Shown piece after piece: positions 1-7,314 of a stretch of 64,000 nt of DNA. The translations under genes and the position numbers were made by a program. The DNA is from Romboutsia timonensis. Lineage in GTDB: Bacteria; Bacillota; Clostridia; Peptostreptococcales; Peptostreptococcaceae. The notes beneath the pieces were generated by a model that saw only the letters and a program-made list of their open reading frames with translations, was not told the DNA's origin and did no database searches. The stretch spans positions 364,747 to 428,746 of the forward strand of contig NZ_LT629850.1 of the NCBI RefSeq assembly GCF_900106845.1, read 5' to 3'. Within the stretch, counting starts at the first letter, position 1. Every line of letters begins with the position of its first letter.

Positions 1-38
1 TCAATAACTTTATAAAAGTAAAAAATGATATTTTGAGC

Positions 39-105
39 AACGGATGTATCCATAGCGTAAGCAAGGATATATCGTTGGCGAAATGAGCGAAGCGAATTTT
101 TTATT
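39..105. repeat. Interspersed repeat, copy 1, with hairpin
   Basis: Bases 61-96 match 20870-20905 at about 31 of 36 positions without gaps, and both copies run into a T-rich tract. In this copy, 39-51 pairs with 65-76 (12 pairs, one bulged G), with a 13-base loop. Three GCGAA words follow at 78-82, 87-91 and 92-96. No protein is encoded. Whether the element is transcribed or mobile is not known from the window. Confidence 0.6.
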
Positions 106-207
106 ACAGGAAAACTATATTGTATAAAAATTCAAAGGAATTCATTATTTTTAAATAAACATATATTAGTAAGTAAAAATTTAATAAGAAAAATTAAGTA
201 AAAAGTA

Positions 208-236
208 TAGACAAATTTAAATAAAAATTATAAAAT
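208..236 (+). promoter_or_regulatory. Candidate sigma-A promoter of the BMP lipoprotein gene
   Basis: A -35-like TAGACA (208-213) and a -10-like TAAAAT (231-236) are separated by 17 bases. They lie about 70 bases before the ATG at 306. The match is reasonable but the region is very AT-rich, so chance matches are common. Confidence 0.4.
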
Positions 237-305
237 AGAAATCTATTTGCGAACAAAAATAAAAAGTATATAAAAAAAGTTCACAAAAATTATAGGAGGG
301 CAATT

Positions 306-1325
306 ATGAAATTTAAAAAATTATTATCACTATCAACAGCCTTTTTAGTATCAGCATCTATATTAACTGGATGTGGATCAAATAAAGGTACAGAGAAAAA
401 TGATATTTCAGTAGGAATAGTATTAGGTGCTGGGAGTATAAATGATCAATCATTTAACCAATCAACTTGGGAAGGGTTACAAAAAGCTAAGGATGATTTT
501 GGAATAGAAATAAAATATTTAGAATCAAAACAAGAAAGTGATTACATACAAAATATAGAAACACTTATGGATGAGGATACAGACCTAATAATAGGTGTTG
601 GATATCAGTTAAAAGATTCTATAGAGGAATCAGCTAAGAATTATCCAGAACAAAAATTTGCAATATTAGATGAAACATATGATACAATACAAGAAAATGT
701 CATTCCAGTTGTATTTAAAGAAGAAGAATCTGCATATTTAGTAGGTGTAATGGCTGCGAAGATGAGCAAAACTAATAAAGTTGGATTTATAGGTGGATTA
801 CCAGCACCATCAGTAGTTAGATATCAATATGGATATAAATATGGAGTTACAAACACAAATAAAGATACTCAGATATTAGAACAATATGTAAATTCATTTA
901 CAGATCAAGCAAAAGGAAAATCTATAGCTAAACAAATGCAATCATCAAATGCAGATATAATATTAGCTGCAGCAGGTGATTCGGGAACAGGGGCTATAGA
1001 AGCAGCAAAAGAAGCTAATAAATATGCTATAGGTGTAGATAGAGATCAAAGTGATCTAGCACAAGAGAATGTATTAACTTCAGCTGTTAAGAAACTAAAT
1101 GTTGCATCTTATGACTTAGTTAAGGATTTAGTAGAAGGAACATTCAAAGGTGGAGAAGAGAAAGTATATGGACTTAAAGAAGGTGGAGTTGGAATAGTAG
1201 AAAATACTAAAAATTTAATACCACAAGATGTAATGGATTATGTTAATAAAGAAGCTGATAAAATAAAAAATGGTGAAATAAAGATACCTAAAACTGAAGA
1301 AGAATATAATCAACTTATAAAATAA
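306..1325 (+). CDS. BMP family ABC transporter substrate-binding lipoprotein
   Basis: This is a 339-residue lipoprotein of the basic membrane protein (BmpA/PnrA/Med) family. Members bind purine nucleosides outside the membrane and pass them to an ABC permease. A basic start and hydrophobic stretch lead to a lipobox ending LTGC, so Cys23 is the expected lipidation site. The body opens with the family-typical VGIVLGAGSINDQSFNQ stretch. The start is ATG with GGAGGG upstream. The gene has its own promoter and a strong terminator. No permease or ATPase genes lie nearby, so any partner must be encoded elsewhere. The exact ligand cannot be told from the sequence. Confidence 0.88.
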   Translation: MKFKKLLSLSTAFLVSASILTGCGSNKGTEKNDISVGIVLGAGSINDQSFNQSTWEGLQKAKDDFGIEIKYLESKQESDYIQNIETLMDEDTDLIIGVGYQLKDSIEESAKNYPEQKFAILDETYDTIQENVIPVVFKEEESAYLVGVMAAKMSKTNKVGFIGGLPAPSVVRYQYGYKYGVTNTNKDTQILEQYVNSFTDQAKGKSIAKQMQSSNADIILAAAGDSGTGAIEAAKEANKYAIGVDRDQSDLAQENVLTSAVKKLNVASYDLVKDLVEGTFKGGEEKVYGLKEGGVGIVENTKNLIPQDVMDYVNKEADKIKNGEIKIPKTEEEYNQLIK

Positions 1326-1330
1326 ATGTA

Positions 1331-1370
1331 AAAAGAGTTAATCTATATTATGAGATTAACTCTTTTTATA
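1331..1370. terminator. Bidirectional terminator hairpin
   Basis: Fifteen bases (1331-1345) pair perfectly with 1354-1368 around an 8-base loop. The arm ends in TTTTT on the plus strand and begins with AAAAA, so it can serve the lipoprotein gene and also lies beyond the minus-strand rqcH end. Confidence 0.85.
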
Positions 1371-1426
1371 TTATGAGATTTTATAATAATATATCTTAAT
1401 TAATTTGATTATTTACTTATTATATA

Positions 1427-3202
1427 TTAATTATCGAACTTAGATTTTAATTTAACTACTAATTCTTCTGTAGGAGTTACGTAGATAGTGTTGTTAGTAT
1501 CATAAATAACCATTCCAGGTTTTGCTCCATTAGGTTTTTTAACATTTTTTTTCTTAGTATAATCGACTGGTACCTGTGAAGACATCTTTGATTTACTAAA
1601 GAATGCAGCAAGCATTGCACCTTCAAATATAGTTTCATCTGGAACTTCTTTTCCTTCGGTCTTTATGATAACATGTGAACCAGGTATATTTTTAGTATGC
1701 ATCCAGATATCTTCATTAGAAGCTACTTTTAGAGTAAGATGATCATTTTGTTTATTATTTTTCCCTACTAAAATTTTAAAACCATTAGAACTAACAAATT
1801 CATGAGGTTTAGTAGTTAATTTAGTTTCTTTTTTACTATTATTTTTAGATCTTAGGTATCCAACTTTACCTAGTTCCTCTCTTATATCCATTAACTCAGC
1901 TAAGTTTTCACAGTTTTCTATACTAAGCATAATATTTTCTAAATAGTCTATTTCTTCTTTAGTTATTTCCATTTGAGAGGTAATTTCTTTTTTTGCAGTT
2001 TTTAATTTATTATATTTTTTAAAGTATTTTTGAGCATTTTCTGAAGGTGTAAAGTTTGTATTTAATGATATTTTTATATTTTTATATTCTGGATCATAGA
2101 AATTTGCAACCTCAACACTTTCCATACCTTTTTCAATCATATATATGTATGATGTAATAAGTTCGCCCTTTATTTTATATATGTCTGCATTTTCAGATTC
2201 TATTAATTCTTTTTCTTGTTTACTTAATTTATTATAAAGTCTATCAAGTTTTATAGATATACTTTTTCTAAGGTCTGAAGAACGTTGATGAATTCTATCT
2301 TTTATATCTTTAGTTGCATAGTAATTTTCTAATATTTTAGATATACTATCATCATTTATAATTGATAAATTACTGAATAAACTTAAATTTATACAACTAA
2401 AATCTAAAACCTTATCTATTGATGTATCTATAACCATACAAGGGTTATAAACATTGTCTTTTATATATTTAAATAAATTATGAAATTCTCTGTAAATTTT
2501 AGATATATCATCAGAAGAAATTTCACTTACCAATAAATTCTCATCTATATTAGCTCTAAAACATATTTCCTTTGCTATAACAGGGCTTATTCCTAAAAAC
2601 TTAGAATATATAGCTTTAAAAATAGGACCATCAAAAGAACTTAAAGTATCTACAAATGAATTTAAACTTATATCAGTAATAGGATTTAATTTATCCTGTT
2701 TTGGTGGTAATACATAAGTTTGACCAGGAAGTATTTGACGAACTCTACTTACACTTGGAGGTATTCTTTTTGCAGAATCTATAATTTTATTATTAGATGA
2801 GTGAGTAAGTATTATATTACTATGTCTTCCCATTATTTCTATTATAATATCCTTAGTTGTTTTTTCTTTTAACTCATCAAAAGATTCAACGCTAATTTTT
2901 ATTATCCTCTCAAAATCAACTTGAGAAACATTTACTATATTTCCTCCTTGTATATATTTTCTAAATAACATACAAAACATAGGAGCATTTATAGGATTTT
3001 CTTTTTTATAGTCACTAGCTAGGTAGACTCTAGGATTAGAAGCGCTACAACTTAAAACTAGCTTAAAATTTTCTTTATTATTTCTTATATGTAAAACTAT
3101 TTCATCATTTTCAGGTTGATATACTTTATCAATTTTTCCACCTAAAAGTTTTTTATGTAATTCGTCTACTATAGAATGTATAACTAAACCATCTAAAGCC
3201 AT
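1427..3202 (-). CDS. rqcH: Rqc2/NFACT family ribosome quality control protein RqcH
   Basis: This 591-residue protein is a full-length NFACT protein, often labelled fibronectin-binding protein. In Bacillus, RqcH binds stalled 50S subunits with peptidyl-tRNA and drives C-terminal alanine tailing of the nascent chain. The N-terminal NFACT-N domain includes a MGRHSNI segment near residue 125. A long charged coiled-coil middle (about 300-430) and a C-terminal NFACT-R domain with DIWMHTKNIPGSHVII follow. The gene stands alone on the minus strand, divergent from dapF. The start is ATG with a GGGAG site upstream. Confidence 0.92.
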   Translation of the reverse strand: MALDGLVIHSIVDELHKKLLGGKIDKVYQPENDEIVLHIRNNKENFKLVLSCSASNPRVYLASDYKKENPINAPMFCMLFRKYIQGGNIVNVSQVDFERIIKISVESFDELKEKTTKDIIIEIMGRHSNIILTHSSNNKIIDSAKRIPPSVSRVRQILPGQTYVLPPKQDKLNPITDISLNSFVDTLSSFDGPIFKAIYSKFLGISPVIAKEICFRANIDENLLVSEISSDDISKIYREFHNLFKYIKDNVYNPCMVIDTSIDKVLDFSCINLSLFSNLSIINDDSISKILENYYATKDIKDRIHQRSSDLRKSISIKLDRLYNKLSKQEKELIESENADIYKIKGELITSYIYMIEKGMESVEVANFYDPEYKNIKISLNTNFTPSENAQKYFKKYNKLKTAKKEITSQMEITKEEIDYLENIMLSIENCENLAELMDIREELGKVGYLRSKNNSKKETKLTTKPHEFVSSNGFKILVGKNNKQNDHLTLKVASNEDIWMHTKNIPGSHVIIKTEGKEVPDETIFEGAMLAAFFSKSKMSSQVPVDYTKKKNVKKPNGAKPGMVIYDTNNTIYVTPTEELVVKLKSKFDN

Positions 3203-3363
3203 AATATTTCTCCCTTCTATATAAACTTTTAATAAATTAATTATTACACAATATACATATATTGTGAATAGGAGGATTTAATTATATATTTATAATTTCC
3301 TTTTATTATTAAAATATTGTATAATTATAAGTTAGGAATTGAAATTTATAAGGGGGCTAAATT
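3203..3363. promoter_or_regulatory. Divergent rqcH/dapF control region with a 20-base palindrome
   Basis: A perfect inverted repeat with 9-base arms, CACAATATA and TATATTGTG, spans 3247-3266 around a 2-base centre. A consensus TATAAT (3320-3325) lies ahead of dapF, but no clear -35 partner is visible. The palindrome could serve either gene. Confidence 0.4.
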
Positions 3364-4194
3364 ATGAAATTTTGGAAATTACATGGAATAGGAAATGATT
3401 TCGTAGCTATAGATGGAAGATTTGACAATAAAGATGCATCAGATTACTCTGAATATGCTAAAGCAGTATGTCATAGAAAATTTTCTGTAGGAGCAGATGG
3501 ATTGCTTGTTGTTAAAAATTCTGATAACTGTGATGTAGAAATGGTCTATTATAATGCAGATGGAAGCAGAGCAGCTATGTGTGGAAATGGATTAAGATGT
3601 TTTGTTAAGTTCGTTTATGATAATAATATAGTTAGAAAAGAAGAATTTAGTGTTAATACATTAGATGGTGTAAAAAAAGTTAAAATAAATCTTAAAGGTG
3701 AAGAAATAGATACTATAAAAGTTAATATGGGAAATGGAAGTTTTTTATGTGAAGATATTCCTGCTATATCTAATAACAAAGTATTTATAGGTGAGAATAT
3801 AGATGTCTTAGATAAAAACTTTGAAGTAAACGCTATGCTTATGGGTGTACCACATGTTGTTATATTAGTTGATGATATAAGTATAGAAGAAGTATGTAAA
3901 TATGGACCTTTATTAGAAAAAAATAAAAATTTCCCAAAAGGAACTAATGTAAATTTTGTGAAAATAGAAGATAATAATAACATTATAGTTAGTACATGGG
4001 AAAGAGGATGTGGATACACATTAGGATGTGGAACTGGAATGACAGCATCAGCAATAATATGTAATTATTTAGGAAAAGTAAATAAAAGTGTAAATGCAAA
4101 ATCTGAAGGTGGATGTGTGAAAATAGATATAGATGATTTTGTTTATATGACAGGACCTGCTGTTAAAATATGTGAAGGAACTTTGGAGGTATAG
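3364..4194 (+). CDS. dapF: Diaminopimelate epimerase
   Basis: DapF interconverts LL- and meso-diaminopimelate, for lysine and peptidoglycan synthesis, using two cysteines and no cofactor. Both are in place: Cys73 in NADGSRAAMCGNGLR and Cys222 in GCGTGMTAS. At 276 residues it is the usual length. The ATG follows AGGGGG with good spacing. It heads the long plus-strand run, and yicC begins 3 bases after its stop, so the two are co-transcribed. Confidence 0.95.
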   Translation: MKFWKLHGIGNDFVAIDGRFDNKDASDYSEYAKAVCHRKFSVGADGLLVVKNSDNCDVEMVYYNADGSRAAMCGNGLRCFVKFVYDNNIVRKEEFSVNTLDGVKKVKINLKGEEIDTIKVNMGNGSFLCEDIPAISNNKVFIGENIDVLDKNFEVNAMLMGVPHVVILVDDISIEEVCKYGPLLEKNKNFPKGTNVNFVKIEDNNNIIVSTWERGCGYTLGCGTGMTASAIICNYLGKVNKSVNAKSEGGCVKIDIDDFVYMTGPAVKICEGTLEV

Positions 4195-4197
4195 TAA

Positions 4198-5079
4198 ATG
4201 GCAATAAGTATGACAGGATTCGGAAGAGGAGAGTATAAGGATGATAATTATCAGTTCTTAGTTGAATGTAAGACTATAAATCATAAGTATGCAGATATAA
4301 ATATACGTCTTCCGAGAAAATTATCATTTTTAGAGGATAAGGCAAGGATATTAGTTAAAGACTATATAAAAAGAGGTAGAGTTGATTTATATATAAAGCT
4401 TGACTTATTAGGTAGTGAAGATGTAAACTTAAAGTTTGATAAAGAGCTAGCAACTCAATATGTATCAATACTAAAACAAATAAAAGACAAGTTTGACCTA
4501 GTTGATGATATAAGTGTAATGAATATTGCAAAGTTTCCTGATGTTATAAAAACTGAGGAAAAAGAAGATGATGAAGATAAGTTATGGTCAATGTTAAAAG
4601 TAGCTTTAGAAAATGCATTACTTAAGTTAAAAGAAATGAGAAGTGAAGAAGGTAAAAAGTTAGCAGAGGATATACAAAATAGATGTGATCTTCTTAAAAA
4701 TTATATTGAAGATATTGAAAAATACTCATATAATGTTGTTATTGATTATAAAGAAAAATTAAAAAATAGAATAAGTGATATGTTAGAAGATCCTAGCATA
4801 ATAGATGAAAGTAGATTAGCTCAAGAAGTTGCTATATATGCGGATAAAAGCAGCATAACAGAGGAAATAGTAAGGTTTAAAAGTCATATAGAACAATTAA
4901 AAAATACTGTTGTAAAAAATGAATCAATAGGTAGAAAAATAGACTTTTTAATCCAAGAGATGAATAGAGAAACAAATACTATAGGCTCTAAATCTTCTGA
5001 TTTAAATATAACTAACTTAGTTGTGGAAGTAAAAAGTGAATTAGAGAAAATAAGAGAACAAATACAAAATATAGAATAA
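4198..5079 (+). CDS. yicC: YicC family endoribonuclease
   Basis: This is a full-length YicC protein (293 residues). It starts MAISMTGFGRGEY and has the conserved C-terminal block with EEIVRFKSHIEQL and GRKIDFLIQEMNRETNTIGSKS. Family members are reported as endoribonucleases (YicC in E. coli, YloC in Bacillus). The order yicC-gmk-rpoZ-coaBC-priA-def-fmt-rsmB-rlmN-prpC-prkC matches the Bacillus yloC region. A GGAGG site lies in the end of dapF. The physiological RNA target here is unknown. Confidence 0.9.
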   Translation: MAISMTGFGRGEYKDDNYQFLVECKTINHKYADINIRLPRKLSFLEDKARILVKDYIKRGRVDLYIKLDLLGSEDVNLKFDKELATQYVSILKQIKDKFDLVDDISVMNIAKFPDVIKTEEKEDDEDKLWSMLKVALENALLKLKEMRSEEGKKLAEDIQNRCDLLKNYIEDIEKYSYNVVIDYKEKLKNRISDMLEDPSIIDESRLAQEVAIYADKSSITEEIVRFKSHIEQLKNTVVKNESIGRKIDFLIQEMNRETNTIGSKSSDLNITNLVVEVKSELEKIREQIQNIE

Positions 5080-5141
5080 TTATAAATTATTAAATAGATT
5101 TTAAGACATAATTATATGAACAAATAGAAAGGAAGAGATTG

Positions 5142-5759
5142 ATGCTTAATAGAAAAGGTCTATTATTAGTTGTATCAGGTCCATCAGGTGCAGGAAAAGG
5201 TACGATATGTAAAGCGTTATTAAACAAAAATGATCAGATAAAATTATCAGTATCAGCTACAACTAGAAAACCAAGAAATGGAGAAGTTCATGGTGTTAAC
5301 TATTTCTTCATAGAAAAAGAAGAATTTACTAAAATGATAGAAAATGGTGAATTCTTAGAATATGCTCAAATATATGATAACTTCTATGGAACTCCAAAAG
5401 CTGCTATAATAGAATGCTTAGAAAAAGGGCAAGATGTTATATTAGAAATAGAAATGCAAGGAGCAAGACAAATAAAAGAAGTTTATCCTGAAGGAGTATT
5501 TATATTTGTGCTTCCACCATCGTTAGAAGAACTAAAAAGTAGAATTGTTGGAAGAGGTACAGAAACTCAAGAAGAGATAGAAAAGAGATTTAGCTGTGCT
5601 TTTGAAGAAATAAATCAAATAGTTAACTATGATTACTTTATAGTTAATGAAGATATAGAAAAATCAGTTAGTGATGTTGAAGCTATAATATGTGCTGAGA
5701 AAAACAAAGTTACTAGATATAAAAATAACATTATAGATAAATTTAAGGAGGAATTATAA
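5142..5759 (+). CDS. gmk: Guanylate kinase
   Basis: Gmk phosphorylates GMP to GDP with ATP. The P-loop GPSGAGKG lies near residues 11-18, and the GMP-binding TTRKPRNGEVHGVNY segment follows. The chosen start is the ATG at 5142, 6 bases after AGGAAG, giving 205 residues. A TTG three bases upstream is in frame but worse placed. rpoZ follows one base after the stop, as in many Firmicutes. It acts in nucleotide supply, including GTP and (p)ppGpp pools. Confidence 0.94.
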   Translation: MLNRKGLLLVVSGPSGAGKGTICKALLNKNDQIKLSVSATTRKPRNGEVHGVNYFFIEKEEFTKMIENGEFLEYAQIYDNFYGTPKAAIIECLEKGQDVILEIEMQGARQIKEVYPEGVFIFVLPPSLEELKSRIVGRGTETQEEIEKRFSCAFEEINQIVNYDYFIVNEDIEKSVSDVEAIICAEKNKVTRYKNNIIDKFKEEL

Positions 5760-5760
5760 A

Positions 5761-6024
5761 ATGTTAAAGCCATCAATAAATGAAGTATTAGATAAAATAG
5801 ACAACAGATATTACTTAGTAGGAACTGTTGCAAAGAGAGCAAGAGAGATAATAGATGGAGCTGAAGTTTATGTTTCAGCTAAAAATAGAGATAATAATAA
5901 GCCAGTAACTATAGCTACTCAAGAAGTTGCTGATGAAAAAATAACATTTAGATTATTAACTCAAGAAGAAATAGATAAAAAAGAAGAAGTAATAATAGAA
6001 GAACATGCTACAGAAGAGGAGTAA
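5761..6024 (+). CDS. rpoZ: RNA polymerase omega subunit
   Basis: This 87-residue protein starts MLKPSINEVLDKIDNRYYLVGTVAKRAREI, the characteristic omega signature that helps fold and hold the beta-prime subunit. The tail is acidic. An AAGGAGG site sits in the end of gmk and the start is one base past the gmk stop, so translation is probably coupled. coaBC follows after 5 bases. Confidence 0.93.
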   Translation: MLKPSINEVLDKIDNRYYLVGTVAKRAREIIDGAEVYVSAKNRDNNKPVTIATQEVADEKITFRLLTQEEIDKKEEVIIEEHATEEE

Positions 6025-6029
6025 GTTCT

Positions 6030-7229
6030 ATGTTAAAGGATAAGACTGTTGTAATAGGAGTAAGTGGTGGTATAGCTGTATACAAAACTTTAGATGTTGT
6101 TAGTAGATTAAGAAAACTTGGCGTAAATGTTAATGTAATAATGACAAAATCTGCAACGGAATTTGTTACACCATTATCATTCCAATCATTAAGCCAAAAT
6201 TATGTAGTTTGTGATATGTTTGAAGATCCTAAAACTTGGGATGTAGAACATATATCTCTAGCTAAAAGAGCTGATGTATTCTTAATAGCACCAGCTACAG
6301 CTAATGTTATAGGTAAAATTGCAAATGGAATAGCAGATGATATGCTTACTACAACAGTTATGGCTACAAAGGCAAAAGTATTAATAGCACCAGCTATGAA
6401 TACTAATATGTATGAAAATCCAATATTACAAAGAAATATAAATACATTAAAAGAATTAGGATATAATTTTGTAGATCCTGAAAGTGGTAGACTTGCTTGT
6501 GGAGATACAGGTAAAGGAAAATTAGCATCTCCAGAAACTATAGTGGATGAAGTTGTTAAATTGCTTTCAAAAGGGCAAGATTTAAAGGGAAAAAGTATAA
6601 TAGTAACAGCTGGACCAACAGTTGAGAGTATTGACCCAATGAGATACATAACTAATAGATCTACTGGAAAAATGGGTTACTCTATAGCTAAAGAAGCTAT
6701 AGAACGAGGAGCAGATGTTACCCTTATAACAGGTCCAACAAATTTAACTCCACCACAAAATCTGAAAAAACTAGTAAAAATAGAATCTGCAAAAGATATG
6801 TACGAAGCTGTTTTAGCAAACTTGGATGAAAATGATGTGGTTATAAAAAGTGCAGCAGTAGCAGATTATAAACCTAAAAACTACTCTAATAAAAAAATAA
6901 AAAAATCAGATGATGATTTAGTTATAGAATTAGATAGAAATAAAGATATAGCACAAGAAATAGGAAAAATAAAAAATAATAAAATCTTAGTTGGATTTGC
7001 AGCTGAGACAAATGACCTTATAGAAAATGCAAGTCTTAAAATAAAAAAGAAAAATCTAGACTTCATAGTAGCTAATGATTTGACTAAAGAAGGTGCAGGA
7101 TTTGGTGTAGACACTAATATAGTTAAAATCATAGACAAAGAAGGTAATATTACAGAATATCCTAAAATGAAAAAAGAAGAGGTAGCAAATATTATTTTAG
7201 ATAAGATAAAAGAGCTACTTAGTGTATAA
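6030..7229 (+). CDS. coaBC: Bifunctional phosphopantothenoylcysteine decarboxylase / phosphopantothenate-cysteine ligase
   Basis: This fusion catalyses two steps of coenzyme A synthesis. The N-terminal flavoprotein domain (about 1-185) has the catalytic histidine in WDVEHISLA, the PAMNTNMYENP substrate clamp and the cysteine in LACGDTGKGK. The C-terminal ligase domain has TAGPTVESIDPMRYITNRSTGKMG and a late KKKNLDFIVAND segment. At 399 residues it is full length. The fourth step enzyme, coaD, lies elsewhere in this window. A terminator covers its stop codon. Confidence 0.95.
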   Translation: MLKDKTVVIGVSGGIAVYKTLDVVSRLRKLGVNVNVIMTKSATEFVTPLSFQSLSQNYVVCDMFEDPKTWDVEHISLAKRADVFLIAPATANVIGKIANGIADDMLTTTVMATKAKVLIAPAMNTNMYENPILQRNINTLKELGYNFVDPESGRLACGDTGKGKLASPETIVDEVVKLLSKGQDLKGKSIIVTAGPTVESIDPMRYITNRSTGKMGYSIAKEAIERGADVTLITGPTNLTPPQNLKKLVKIESAKDMYEAVLANLDENDVVIKSAAVADYKPKNYSNKKIKKSDDDLVIELDRNKDIAQEIGKIKNNKILVGFAAETNDLIENASLKIKKKNLDFIVANDLTKEGAGFGVDTNIVKIIDKEGNITEYPKMKKEEVANIILDKIKELLSV

Positions 7230-7259
7230 GCATCTATTAATATAGATGCTTATATTTTT
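7227..7259 (+). terminator. Terminator after coaBC
   Basis: Eleven bases (7227-7237) pair with 7242-7252 across a 4-base loop, and TATTTTTA follows. The TAA stop of coaBC is the first part of the stem. priA has its own start region after this. Confidence 0.75.
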
Positions 7260-7314
7260 ACGTAACAGGATATAATTTAACTAAAAGATATAAATAAAAA
7301 ATAGAGGTTAGAAT

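Larger units (their letters stand above)
1..305. other. Leader region without a gene, upstream of the BMP lipoprotein
   Basis: No open reading frame of note is present. The left part (39-105) carries a structured interspersed repeat and the right part carries a candidate promoter for the lipoprotein gene. I looked for a purine or other nucleoside riboswitch, which would suit a nucleoside-binding lipoprotein, and saw no recognisable core motif. Confidence 0.6.

Noticed and set aside
120-305. Possible purine riboswitch before the BMP nucleoside lipoprotein
   Set aside because: The conserved core words and pairing of the purine aptamer are not visible; the region is plain AT-rich leader with a promoter-like pair.
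3615-4019. 134-codon minus-strand frame inside dapF
   Set aside because: Antisense shadow of a well-conserved gene with low-complexity Ser/Leu/Phe composition and no ribosome site.
6200-6649. 149-codon minus-strand frame inside coaBC
   Set aside because: Antisense shadow of a conserved gene; no independent signals.
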